A DNA stretch of 64,000 bases from Oceanibacterium hippocampi. Its GTDB lineage: Bacteria; Pseudomonadota; Alphaproteobacteria; Sneathiellales; Sneathiellaceae. Shown here piece by piece: positions 8,359 to 16,260 of this stretch (its first letter is position 1; each line of letters begins with the position of its first letter). The stretch spans positions 273,460-337,459 of the forward strand of contig NZ_FWFR01000004.1 of the NCBI RefSeq assembly GCF_900172325.1, written 5' to 3'. Both the position numbers and the translations under genes were made by a program. The notes under the pieces are model-generated. The model ran no database searches, was not told the origin of the DNA, and saw only the letters and a list, made by a program, of their open reading frames with translations.

Positions 8359-9288
8359 TCAGGTAACAGCTTGTTTCAGCTTCGCATCCTGGTAGCCGAA
8401 GGCCGGGTCCAGCCGGTCGTGCACCATCGCCTCGATCGCGGCGATCTGTTCGTCGCTGAAATAGTCGCGGAAGCCGCCGACCTTGGCGCGACGCACCTTG
8501 TAGGAATTGGGGTTGCTTTTGTCCTTTGCAACCATCCGGCTGCCGCTCAGCCAGAAAGTCCGCTTCTCTTCCATCTTGCGCATGTTGTCGACCGAGGAGA
8601 AGGCGACCGCCTCCTTCACTTCCTCGGCGCTGCCCGGCGTGCCGAGGAATTCGACGAGCCTGGCCAGCTCGCGCTCGGCGTCAGTGCGCATGTCCTCGTA
8701 GCGCATGATGTAGAGGCCATTGATGCGCGGCGCCTCGCGGGCCCAGAGATTCATCCAGTCGATGATCTTCGGCAGGCCGGCATTCTCGTCCATGACGAAG
8801 TCGAAGGGCTCGATCTCGGCGTTGTGGGCCGGATAGTCGTTGAGCGCCTTCTTCGCCGGGCGCATGCGGAACTTCCACTGGAAATACTGGGAAACCGCGA
8901 CATCCGCCGGGTTGCGGACGAGCAGCACGACCTTGCTGTCGTAATAGTCGGCCTTGCTGGCGGCGTTGCCGGTATAATCCTTCAGGTAATTGTCGTGCGT
9001 GAAGAACAGCTTCGGGATCGCGGCGTTCTTCCGGTGCAGATTGTCGAAGCCGATCAGATGGCGCTCGGCAAGTCCGTGCTTGACCTGATAGAAGCGGGAG
9101 ATCATGACCCGCAGCCAGGTGCGCCCGCTCTTGCCGAACGACACGACGACGCCGTCCGCGAGCCTCAGCTTGCGCGCCTCCTCGCGGCCGCGCAGCCAAC
9201 GCTCGATGCGTATCTTGCGCGCCTTCGGCAAAAAGAAGAGGAGCAGGAGCGTGAGCTCCCGGGTCAGTTTTTTCAGAAGTACATGCAT
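8359..9288 (-). CDS. Sulfotransferase-domain protein
   Basis: KSGRTW at residues 53-58 matches the 5'-phosphosulfate loop of PAPS-dependent sulfotransferases, and LLVRNPADVAVSQY in the middle matches the 3'-phosphate-binding arginine/serine block. The open frame reaches 159 bases further upstream, but those codons are arginine-rich and look non-coding. I therefore start at the ATG followed by a hydrophobic, basic N-terminus (MHVLLKKLTR...), giving 309 residues. The hydrophobic stretch at about 12-21 may anchor it to the membrane. It heads the minus-strand lipid operon and is divergent from the LpxL-type gene. A sulfated polar lipid or glycan is a reasonable product, not shown by the sequence itself. 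Confidence 0.75.
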   Translation of the reverse strand: MHVLLKKLTRELTLLLLFFLPKARKIRIERWLRGREEARKLRLADGVVVSFGKSGRTWLRVMISRFYQVKHGLAERHLIGFDNLHRKNAAIPKLFFTHDNYLKDYTGNAASKADYYDSKVVLLVRNPADVAVSQYFQWKFRMRPAKKALNDYPAHNAEIEPFDFVMDENAGLPKIIDWMNLWAREAPRINGLYIMRYEDMRTDAERELARLVEFLGTPGSAEEVKEAVAFSSVDNMRKMEEKRTFWLSGSRMVAKDKSNPNSYKVRRAKVGGFRDYFSDEQIAAIEAMVHDRLDPAFGYQDAKLKQAVT

Positions 9289-9435
9289 GGTCGTAGGGCC
9301 CGTTGCGCGCGCGGGCGCGCTGTTAGCGCCCTCAGATAGCAAGGGACGGCCGGTGACGCAACGAAGGATGCGGATCGGCATGCGACCGATCGCCGCGTCC
9401 GGCGCGCGGATCTTCAACCGGGACGGGCGGAACGG
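9289..9435. promoter_or_regulatory. Divergent intergenic region, sulfotransferase operon / acyltransferase
   Basis: These 147 bases separate two divergently oriented genes and must hold the promoter of at least one of them. They are GC-rich with alternating GC runs around 9306-9324. An imperfect inverted repeat (GATCGG, 7-base spacer, CCGATC) lies at about 9372-9390. I see no convincing -35/-10 pair in either direction. Confidence 0.3.
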
Positions 9436-10359
9436 ATGGCGCGTCACCTAGTCGGCGCGCGGTTGCAGCGTCTCGCGGCGACGCGGCCGCGCCTCCAGGC
9501 GCTGCTCTGGCGCGTGGATTCGGCGGCTCTGTCCCTGTTCTGGCTGATTGCCCGGGCCCTGCCCCGCAAGGCCGCCTGCCGCTTCGGCGCGGCCCTGTTC
9601 GGTCTGTTCGGACCGTTGACCCGGAAATCCGGGCATGTCCGGCGGAATCTTTCGATCGCGCTGCCCGGCCGCTCGCCCCGAGACATCGCCGCGACGACCC
9701 GCGCGGTCTGGGCCAATCTCGGCGCGGTGCTTGCGGAAATGCCGCATCTGACCGAGCTCGGCCCGGGGCAGATCGAGATCGTCAATGGCGAACTGGCGCA
9801 GGCACTGGCCGAGGCGGGAAAGCCGGCTGTCTTTGTCCTGCCGCATCTGGGCAACTGGGAAGTGGCGGCGCTGGCCGCGGCCATGACCGGCGCGCCCGTC
9901 AATATCGCCTACACGCCGCAGGCCAATCCCTATCTCGACCGGCTCGCGCAACGCTGGCGCAACGCGGCGGGCGGCAACTGGATCGGCACCCGGGGCGGAG
10001 CCCGGGCGATCGCGCGGGCGCTTTCGAAGGGCGAGATCGTCGGCATGCTGACCGATCTCCGCATCGACGATGGCGAGCCGGTGCCGTTCTTCGGCCGGGA
10101 GGCGATGACAACCACCGTGCCGGCCCGCCTCGCGCTCCGCTTCGACGCGCCCCTGGTCCCGCTCCGGATCGAGCGTCAGCCGGACTGGCGCTATCGCGTC
10201 GTGCTGTCGTCGCCGATCGAACCCGATCGCTCGCTCGGAAGCGACGCCGCGATCGCCCTCGACATGACGCGCCGGGTCAACCTGCTGTTCGAGGAATGGA
10301 TCGCCGCCGCGCCGGGACACTGGCTCTGTGCCAAGCGGCGCTGGCCGCGAAGGCGCTAG
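9436..10359 (+). CDS. LpxL/HtrB-family lauroyl-type acyltransferase
   Basis: The 307-residue protein shows the HX4E catalytic motif of late lipid A acyltransferases as HLGNWE at residues 137-142. A hydrophobic N-terminal segment at about 30-42 fits a single membrane anchor. Family members transfer an acyl chain from acyl carrier protein to lipid A precursors or related glycolipids at the cytoplasmic face of the inner membrane. It lies alone on the plus strand between the lipid operon and an ELM1-type gene. It is about the normal length of LpxL; lipid A is the default acceptor, but another lipid from the adjacent operon cannot be excluded. Confidence 0.82.
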   Translation: MARHLVGARLQRLAATRPRLQALLWRVDSAALSLFWLIARALPRKAACRFGAALFGLFGPLTRKSGHVRRNLSIALPGRSPRDIAATTRAVWANLGAVLAEMPHLTELGPGQIEIVNGELAQALAEAGKPAVFVLPHLGNWEVAALAAAMTGAPVNIAYTPQANPYLDRLAQRWRNAAGGNWIGTRGGARAIARALSKGEIVGMLTDLRIDDGEPVPFFGREAMTTTVPARLALRFDAPLVPLRIERQPDWRYRVVLSSPIEPDRSLGSDAAIALDMTRRVNLLFEEWIAAAPGHWLCAKRRWPRRR

Positions 10360-10414
10360 CCGCTCCGGTTCCGGGCTTGCCATTGTCAATGGGTTTCGCC
10401 ACTTTCTCTCCCGC

Positions 10415-10438
10415 CCATGGCCTCGAGGCCATGGTTTT
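10415..10438 (+). terminator. Possible intrinsic terminator after the acyltransferase gene
   Basis: A perfect 20-base palindrome (CCATGGCC TCGA GGCCATGG) can fold into an 8-bp stem with a TCGA loop and is followed by TTTT. It lies 55 bases after the acyltransferase stop and 25 bases before the next start. The T run is short, so termination may be partial. Confidence 0.4.
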
Positions 10439-10462
10439 CCGCAGTTCCAGGACCCGGACAGG

Positions 10463-11596
10463 ATGACATCGCCGACCGACCCCCGCGAGACCCCGATCGT
10501 CTGGCTGATGATGGGCCACAAGGCCGGCGACAATTCGCAGGTGCTGGCGATGGCCGAGGCGCTCGAGTGGCCGTTCGAGATCAAGCGCTTCGTCTACCAG
10601 AAATACGAGATCATCCCCAATTTCACCTTCGGCCCGACCCTGAAGGGCATCGTTCCCGAGAAATCGAGCCGGCTCGAGCCGCCCTGGCCGGACCTGATCC
10701 TCTCCGCCGGGCGCCGGAACGAGCCGATCTGCCGCTGGATCCAGAATCGCGCGAAACCGGAAAAGCATGTCCGGATGGTCCATATCGGCCGGCCCTGGGC
10801 GAGGATCGAGCGCTTCGACCTGATCGTGACGACGCCGCAATACCGGCTGCCGGACAAACCGAACGTGCTGCACAACAAGACGCCGCTGCACCGGATCACC
10901 GACGAACGGCTGGCCGAGGCGGCGGCGGAATGGGCGCCGCGCTTTGCCGAACTGGCCCGGCCCTATGTCGCGGTGGTGATCGGCGGCTCGAGCGGGCCCT
11001 ATGGTTACGACCAGGAAGCGGCCGCCAGGCTCGGCCGGATGGCCGGCGAAAGGGCGCGGGCGCTCGGCGGCTCGGTACTGGCGACGACCAGTGCCCGGAC
11101 CCCGGCGGCGACGCACGATACCTTCCAGCGCGCTCTCGAGGTGCCGAACCATCTCTTTCGCTGGCGTGCCGACGCGCCTGAGAATCCGTATTTCGGAATG
11201 CTCGGCCTGGCCGACGAGATCATCGTCACGGGTGACAGCATGTCCATGCTGACCGAAGCCTGCGCCACCGGCAAACCGGTCCATATCTTCGATATCGGCG
11301 TCGGCAAGAAGGCGATGCGCCCGGAAACGGCGGCTGCGGCGCGCGCCAGCGAAGGCCCGGATCGCCCCGAATGGGCCCATATCCAGGCCTTCTTCTACCG
11401 GCTCATGATGAACCACGGACCGCAAAGGCTGTCGCGCGACATCCGCCTGGTCCACAAGCTGCTGGTCGAGAACGGGCACGCGGTCTGGCTCGGCGACCCT
11501 TTCCCCGACGACCGGCCGCCGCCGCCTATCGACAGCGTTCCGCTCGCGGTCGCGCGCATCAAGGCGCTGTTCGAGCAGCCGGCGCCGCGCTGCTAG
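10463..11596 (+). CDS. ELM1-family putative glycosyltransferase (copy 1)
   Basis: This 377-residue protein has the layout of the mitochondrial-fission ELM1 family: an N-terminal GHKAGDNSQ block, a central TTPQYRLP block, VVIGGSSGPY, and a C-terminal VTGDSMSMLTEA block resembling the nucleotide-sugar site of GT-B glycosyltransferases. Bacterial members are usually annotated as hypothetical or as nucleoside-sugar epimerases and tend to sit with envelope genes. I start at the ATG in CAGGATGACA after the palindrome; upstream in-frame codons cover that palindrome and look non-coding. A second member of the same family lies at 12641-13759 on the other strand. Confidence 0.72.
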   Translation: MTSPTDPRETPIVWLMMGHKAGDNSQVLAMAEALEWPFEIKRFVYQKYEIIPNFTFGPTLKGIVPEKSSRLEPPWPDLILSAGRRNEPICRWIQNRAKPEKHVRMVHIGRPWARIERFDLIVTTPQYRLPDKPNVLHNKTPLHRITDERLAEAAAEWAPRFAELARPYVAVVIGGSSGPYGYDQEAAARLGRMAGERARALGGSVLATTSARTPAATHDTFQRALEVPNHLFRWRADAPENPYFGMLGLADEIIVTGDSMSMLTEACATGKPVHIFDIGVGKKAMRPETAAAARASEGPDRPEWAHIQAFFYRLMMNHGPQRLSRDIRLVHKLLVENGHAVWLGDPFPDDRPPPPIDSVPLAVARIKALFEQPAPRC

Positions 11597-11616
11597 TTTG
11601 GTGCCCCGCGCTCGAT

Positions 11617-12519
11617 TCAGGCGGCGAGCCGCGGCGTCCGGTCGAGTACCTCGAAGGCGTCGTGGCGGACGTGATTCTGGCGCATTTCCTCGCGCAGCAT
11701 CGCTTCGGTGACGATCCCCTGGTCGATGCATTCCCGGAGCAGCCCGAAGAAGAACCGTTCCTGGTTGGGGTCCGGATGCGCCTTATAATGGCCGAGCAGG
11801 GCGTAGTCGCCGAGCAACCGCCGGCGGACCCGGTTGAACAGGCCGAGCGAGAGCACGCCCGACGGCTTCTCCGGCGGCATGAAATCGACCGGCAGGCCGG
11901 TCTTCCAGGGCTGGGTCTTGCGCTTGGTATTGTGCAGGAGGCGGGTTTCCGGCGTCAGCCTATCGAAATCGTTCCAGTGATTCTCGAACAGACCGATGCT
12001 CTCCCGGTCCTCGTACTGCAGCGAGATCCAGGTCATGTAATCGCGCTCGTCGGTGAACAGGGCCTCGAAATCGCGCTGGCAATTCCAGTGCGTCAGCTTC
12101 GCGCAATCGAGGAGCATGACGCTCGACGCGAAATGTCCGCGTTTCTCCTTCGAACCGGACCGCGGCCGGCACATCAGGGCCTTGCCCTGCATGTCGCGTG
12201 CGAGCAGTTCGCCGACATCGCGGACCGAGAAGATATCCGGGTCGATGACCAGCGCCCGGCCCTCGTAGCCCATCAGTTCGGGCGGCATGAAGCGGAGCGG
12301 GGTGAACGACTGCAGGTCGTCGTTCCGCCAGACCCGGTGCACGCCGTCACGCAGGTAGGCCTCGCCCTCTTTCGCCTGCAGAAAGGCCTGGTCCTGGTGA
12401 TTGATGACGCGGACGTCGAAACTGTCCGGATTCGCGGCATTTCGCTTGAGCGAGTATTCGCTGACGATGGCGCCGACGATCTGCTTGCGATTGGTATGGA
12501 TAAAAACGGTGGGCCGCAT
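11617..12519 (-). CDS. GT8-like glycosyltransferase (copy 2)
   Basis: At 300 residues it has the same length as copy 1 (7378-8280) and is clearly paralogous along its whole length, with DPDIF at 93-97 and LHNTKRKTQPW at 195-205. It converges on the ELM1 copy 1 gene, with 20 bases between their ends, and has 121 bases of upstream spacer before the ELM1 copy 2 stop. A GGAGGAAG ribosome-binding site precedes the ATG. The pairing of a GT8-like gene with an ELM1 gene suggests a glycan-building function. The two copies differ most in the region after residue 100, so they may use different donors or acceptors. Confidence 0.62.
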   Translation of the reverse strand: MRPTVFIHTNRKQIVGAIVSEYSLKRNAANPDSFDVRVINHQDQAFLQAKEGEAYLRDGVHRVWRNDDLQSFTPLRFMPPELMGYEGRALVIDPDIFSVRDVGELLARDMQGKALMCRPRSGSKEKRGHFASSVMLLDCAKLTHWNCQRDFEALFTDERDYMTWISLQYEDRESIGLFENHWNDFDRLTPETRLLHNTKRKTQPWKTGLPVDFMPPEKPSGVLSLGLFNRVRRRLLGDYALLGHYKAHPDPNQERFFFGLLRECIDQGIVTEAMLREEMRQNHVRHDAFEVLDRTPRLAA

Positions 12520-12640
12520 TCCTGGCTTCCTCCTGCCCGTGCACAGCAGTCCGATTCGTACCAGTTAATCGAAGCAAGCCTGCTCCGCAAGCCGGACGCA
12601 TGCGATATCGGGCGCCGTGCGGGCTTCCCCGGGCGCGCGG

Positions 12641-13759
12641 TCAGGGTTCGTGAAAGAGCCCGCGAATCCGCTCCGCGACCATCGCCGCCTCGTCCGGGAA
12701 CCGGTCGCTCGGCACGGCGAACGGTGCGGGCAGGATCGTCGCGACACCGCTCTCGGCGAGTTTGCGGTGGAAGCGGTCGAAGTCCCGGGAGAAGCCGACC
12801 AGTCCGATCCGGTAGAGCGCCTGCCCAAGCGGCGCAACCAGACGCCCGAGGGCGCCGGCGTCGGGTGCCGGATGGAGCAGGCGGCCGAACGCGAGGCGCG
12901 CCCGGGTCGCGATACCGCCGGCGATCGGCAGCGGGTAGATGGCCAGCGGCCGGCCCAACCGGACGACTTCGACCATCATCGAGACGCTGTCGCCGGTCAC
13001 GATGAACCGGTCGGCCAGGGCGAGCAGCGCGCGATAGGGATTCTCGGCCGCGCCGGCTCCCCAGCTGAAGAGCCGTGCGTTTGCCGGAAGCAGCCGGCGA
13101 AGGGCATCAACTGCTTCCGGCCGGGTGCGCCGGCTGGTCGTGAGATAGAGCGTCCCGCCCTCGCCATGGGCGGCGAAGGCGGCGTCGAGCAGGTCATTCG
13201 CGGCCGCCTCGTCGAAGCGGAACGGCTTGGTCGCGCCGCCAACCAGCACGGCCGTGATCGGCCGGGGCAGGGCCGCGAAACGCTCGGCCCATTCGGCGGC
13301 GGCGGCGGCGATCGCCGCCTCGTCGACCCGCATCAGCGGCAATTCCAGATGAACGACATTGTCGGCCGACGGCAGCCGGTACTGCGGCGTCGCGATGACC
13401 AGCGCGATGTCCGACATGTACTTCTTCGGGCGGCCCAGCATGACGATCTTCGTCCGGTTGCCCGATTGCCTGCGTACCCAGAGCGCCGCCATCGACGGGC
13501 GCCGGCCGACGGTCAGGATCAGTTCGGGCCAGGGCGGCTCGAGCGGCGCGGAGCGTTCCGGGTCGATATGGTAGAGCGAAGCCTCGAAAGCCGGCTTGCC
13601 AAGCTGGTACTCCGGCTTGAAGACGAGATCCTTGCGCTCGCAGGGCCAGCCGAGCGCGTCGGCGATCACGCTTACCTGGGCGTTGTCGCCAAGCTTGTCG
13701 CCGAGCAGGAGCCAGGTTCCGGGCGTCGCTTCGGGTCGACCTGAAGGGAATTCGGACAT
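12641..13759 (-). CDS. ELM1-family putative glycosyltransferase (copy 2)
   Basis: The 372-residue protein shares the ELM1 blocks with copy 1: LLGDKLGDNAQ at the N-terminus, a TPQYRLPS block, VLVGGATKP and VTGDSVSMMVE near the C-terminus. It is otherwise diverged, so the two are old paralogs rather than a recent duplication. It is transcribed toward GT8-like copy 2 and may be cotranscribed with it. The function is unknown beyond a GT-B-like fold; the association with lipid and glycan genes supports an envelope role. Confidence 0.7.
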   Translation of the reverse strand: MSEFPSGRPEATPGTWLLLGDKLGDNAQVSVIADALGWPCERKDLVFKPEYQLGKPAFEASLYHIDPERSAPLEPPWPELILTVGRRPSMAALWVRRQSGNRTKIVMLGRPKKYMSDIALVIATPQYRLPSADNVVHLELPLMRVDEAAIAAAAAEWAERFAALPRPITAVLVGGATKPFRFDEAAANDLLDAAFAAHGEGGTLYLTTSRRTRPEAVDALRRLLPANARLFSWGAGAAENPYRALLALADRFIVTGDSVSMMVEVVRLGRPLAIYPLPIAGGIATRARLAFGRLLHPAPDAGALGRLVAPLGQALYRIGLVGFSRDFDRFHRKLAESGVATILPAPFAVPSDRFPDEAAMVAERIRGLFHEP

Positions 13760-13820
13760 CCCCGTCTAATGCGTCAGAGCGCGGCGGATTGCAATCGCCG
13801 GCGCGGCGGGACACGACCGG

Positions 13821-14354
13821 TCAGCGCCGCGGCGCCTGCCAGTGCGAGCGTCCCTCGTCGCAATGCGCGTCCCAATGCATTCTGTCGCCCTCGAACTCGA
13901 AGAGGACCAGCAGCATGTCGACGGTCATGCCGTCGCGTGCCAGCGGCATGATGATGCGGCTGTAGCGCAACAGGTAATTGTTCGCGGTCATCGTGCTGCA
14001 GCGGAAGAGGCGCGCTTCGCGTGCCTCGATGATGCCGTTGTAGGTCGCGTTGAGCTGCTCGAGATATTCCGGCGTGTAGAGTTCATCGCCGAACTTTCCG
14101 GTGATGTTCCGCCCGAACCGGTGGACCAGTTCGGTGCCGATCAGGCGGCTGCGGAATCGCCGCCCGGCAGGTCCGGGGACGACGTCGACGAGCGAAATCC
14201 GTGGCAGCAGGTCGGGAATGTCTTCGGGCCTGATATGCTGCCGTCCGGGCAACCGGTCGCCGTCCTTTCGCTCGCTCCAGTATTTCCGGATGGCGAGCTG
14301 GTCGGGCGACGCTGTCTCGATATCGGCGGCGAGCAGAGACGTGGGCCGTGACAT
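13821..14354 (-). CDS. PAS_5-type PAS domain protein
   Basis: The 177-residue protein contains a single PAS-like domain over about residues 20-165, with LPGRQHIRPEDIPDLLPRISLVDV and a following FRSRLIGTELV strand-helix pattern typical of the PAS_5 family in Alphaproteobacteria. No output domain is attached, so it may act by protein contact or as a small-molecule sensor. I start at the ATG opening MSRPTSLL; a further upstream ATG would add 21 residues with no obvious likeness. The region upstream is AT-rich and shared with the divergent amidase gene. Confidence 0.7.
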   Translation of the reverse strand: MSRPTSLLAADIETASPDQLAIRKYWSERKDGDRLPGRQHIRPEDIPDLLPRISLVDVVPGPAGRRFRSRLIGTELVHRFGRNITGKFGDELYTPEYLEQLNATYNGIIEAREARLFRCSTMTANNYLLRYSRIIMPLARDGMTVDMLLVLFEFEGDRMHWDAHCDEGRSHWQAPRR

Positions 14355-14409
14355 ATTCTGACCTAACTCGGTACGCGGTGTGTCTCTTCGGAAAGTTGTC
14401 AGTAAAAAT

Positions 14410-14434
14410 GTTAACATGTTTATAGGGCGTTAAC
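14410..14434. promoter_or_regulatory. Paired GTTAAC sites in the PAS/amidase spacer
   Basis: Two copies of the self-palindrome GTTAAC lie at 14410-14415 and 14429-14434, 19 bases apart (about two helix turns). They flank a TTTATAGG stretch in one of the few AT-rich spots of the window. The position between divergent genes fits an operator or promoter. Which protein would bind is unknown. Confidence 0.35.
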
Positions 14435-14532
14435 AAGCCGACCGCTTTTCGGGCGATCGACTGACCGCCCGTATCGGCCGCGGACAGGTGGCGGCCCGGG
14501 TTGGTTCCCGCGGCGTCGGGGGAGGGGGGACG

Positions 14533-15993
14533 ATGACGGATCTGGCGTTGCTACCGGCAACCGAGCTCGTGGCCATGCTCGGGGCGCGAAAGATTTCGGC
14601 GACCGAGTTGCTGGAACATTATCTGGAACGGATCGCGCGGCTCGATCCGGGTATCAACGCGGTCGTCGCGCTCGACGCGGACGCGGCGCGGGCGCGCGCG
14701 CAGGCGGCGGATGCGGCGCTTGCCCGGGGTGAGAACACGGGCCGCCTGCAAGGCCTGCCGATGACGATCAAGGACAGTTTCGAGGTCGCCGGGATGCCGA
14801 CGACGTCCGGCGCGCCGATGCTGGCCGGGCATCGCCCGGGACGTCACGCCGATGCCGTCGAGCGGCTGGTCGCGGCCGGCGCCAATGTCTTCGGCAAGAC
14901 CAACCTGCCGCTCTTTGCCGGCGACCTGCAATCCTTCAACGAGGTTTTCGGAACCACAAACAATCCGTGGAACCGGGCGCGCACGCCGGGCGGATCGTCC
15001 GGTGGCGCGGCGGCGGCCGTCGCCGCCGGTCTCACCGCCTTCGAACTCGGCAGCGACATCGGCGGTTCGATCCGAACCCCGGCCCATTTCTGCGGCATCT
15101 TCGGGCACAAGCCGAGTTACGGCATCGTGCCCATGCGGGGCCATATTCCCGGGCCTCCCGGGACCCTGCTCGACGTCGATTTCGGCGTTGCAGGGCCGCT
15201 CGCGCGCAGCGCCGCCGATCTCGACCTGGGTCTCGATGTCCTTGCCGGGGCAGCGCCCCGCGAGGCGCCCGCATGGACGCTCGCGCTCCCGGCCGCGCGC
15301 CACAAGCGGTTGAAGGATTATCGCGTCGCGATGTGGATCGACGATGCGGATTTTCCGACGGATGACGGCGTGCGGGCCCGTCTGGAGGCGCTTGCCGATG
15401 CGCTGCGGAGGGCGGGGGTTGCGGTCGACATGGCGGCCCGCCCGGTGGCGTCGCTGAAGGCCGGCCACGATCTTTTCTACAAGATGCTGTCGGCGATCGT
15501 CGGCGCCGGGTTGCCGGAACCGTTGCGGGCCAGCATGCGCGACCGCGCCGCGGCGGCCGCGCCGGACGACCCGAGTTACCGGGCCCGATTTGCCAGGGGC
15601 GCAACGCTTTCCTTTGCCGATTATCTGGCGCTCGATGCCCAGCGCCAGCAGCTTCGCAGCCGCTGGGCCCGCTTCTTCGAATCCTTCGACGTGCTGCTCT
15701 GTCCGGCCACCTCGGTCGTGGCGATACCGCACGACCACGATGGTGCACCGGAATCCCGCACCGTGACGATCAATGGCCAGGCCCGCCCCTACATGGACCT
15801 CGTCGTCTGGGCCGGGCTCGCGGGCGTGGCGAACCTGCCGGGCAGCGTCGCGCCGGTCGGGCGGGACGACGAAGGGCTTCCGGTCGGCGTGCAGATTGTC
15901 GGGCCCTATCTCGGCGACCGAACGACAATCGCCTTCGCCGGCGAGGTGGAACGACTGATGGGCGGATTCCAGGCGCCCCCGGGCTGCGAATAG
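14533..15993 (+). CDS. Amidase-signature-family amidase
   Basis: The 486-residue enzyme carries the full Ser-cis-Ser-Lys triad of the amidase signature family: Lys80 in MTIKDSF, Ser155 in GGSSGG and Ser179 in DIGGSIR. The spacings of 75 and 24 residues match those of characterised members. It hydrolyses an amide bond of unknown identity in the cytoplasm; no signal peptide is visible. I start at the ATG after GGGGGAGGGGGG, which serves as an unusually G-rich ribosome-binding site, rather than 45 bases earlier. No maturation partners of GatCAB are nearby and the C-terminal half differs from GatA, so a stand-alone amidase is more likely. Confidence 0.87.
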   Translation: MTDLALLPATELVAMLGARKISATELLEHYLERIARLDPGINAVVALDADAARARAQAADAALARGENTGRLQGLPMTIKDSFEVAGMPTTSGAPMLAGHRPGRHADAVERLVAAGANVFGKTNLPLFAGDLQSFNEVFGTTNNPWNRARTPGGSSGGAAAAVAAGLTAFELGSDIGGSIRTPAHFCGIFGHKPSYGIVPMRGHIPGPPGTLLDVDFGVAGPLARSAADLDLGLDVLAGAAPREAPAWTLALPAARHKRLKDYRVAMWIDDADFPTDDGVRARLEALADALRRAGVAVDMAARPVASLKAGHDLFYKMLSAIVGAGLPEPLRASMRDRAAAAAPDDPSYRARFARGATLSFADYLALDAQRQQLRSRWARFFESFDVLLCPATSVVAIPHDHDGAPESRTVTINGQARPYMDLVVWAGLAGVANLPGSVAPVGRDDEGLPVGVQIVGPYLGDRTTIAFAGEVERLMGGFQAPPGCE

Positions 15994-16200
15994 GGCCCGA
16001 CGGCCGGCGAGATCGCACGGGCCGGCCCCCGTTAGGGCCAGCGAGAACAAACCGCCTGACCCAGAGGCGTCCCGGGCTCGGCCCCTGCTACCGCTATGGC
16101 GTAGTATTCTACTTGTGTTGTGTGTAGAGACTTTAGCCTTGAACAGTCGGAGTCGGCCTTGCCGGTCGGCCGTGAAGGCTGCGTGGTTTGCGAGGAAACA

Positions 16201-16260
16201 ATGGTAATGAGTACAATTTCCGGCGCATCCGGAGGCGTGCCCTGCGGACGGACGGCATGA
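16201..16260 (+). CDS. Possible 19-codon leader peptide coupled to soeA
   Basis: A short frame opens with ATG GTA ATG directly after GAGGAAACA (16192-16200) and ends in a TGA that overlaps the soeA ATG as ATGA (16257-16260). The second ATG (16207) has the better spacing from the GAGGA. By contrast the soeA start itself has no well-placed Shine-Dalgarno sequence; the nearest GGAGG is 21 bases upstream. Translation of this peptide may therefore bring ribosomes to soeA. No composition bias such as a run of one amino acid suggests attenuation. Confidence 0.4.
   Translation: MVMSTISGASGGVPCGRTA

Noticed and set aside
6802..9339. Long open frame (845 codons) on the plus strand across the hydroxylase, GT8-like and sulfotransferase genes
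   Set aside because: It crosses three genes of recognised families on the other strand and has no ribosome-binding site or domain.
14488..14532. Upstream ATG for the amidase
   Set aside because: The extra residues are glycine-rich and encode the G-run that serves as ribosome-binding site for the downstream ATG.
16188..16256. Upstream TTG start for soeA giving an arginine-rich extension, possibly a twin-arginine signal
   Set aside because: No hydrophobic core follows the arginines, SoeA is cytoplasmic, and the better reading is a separate leader frame.
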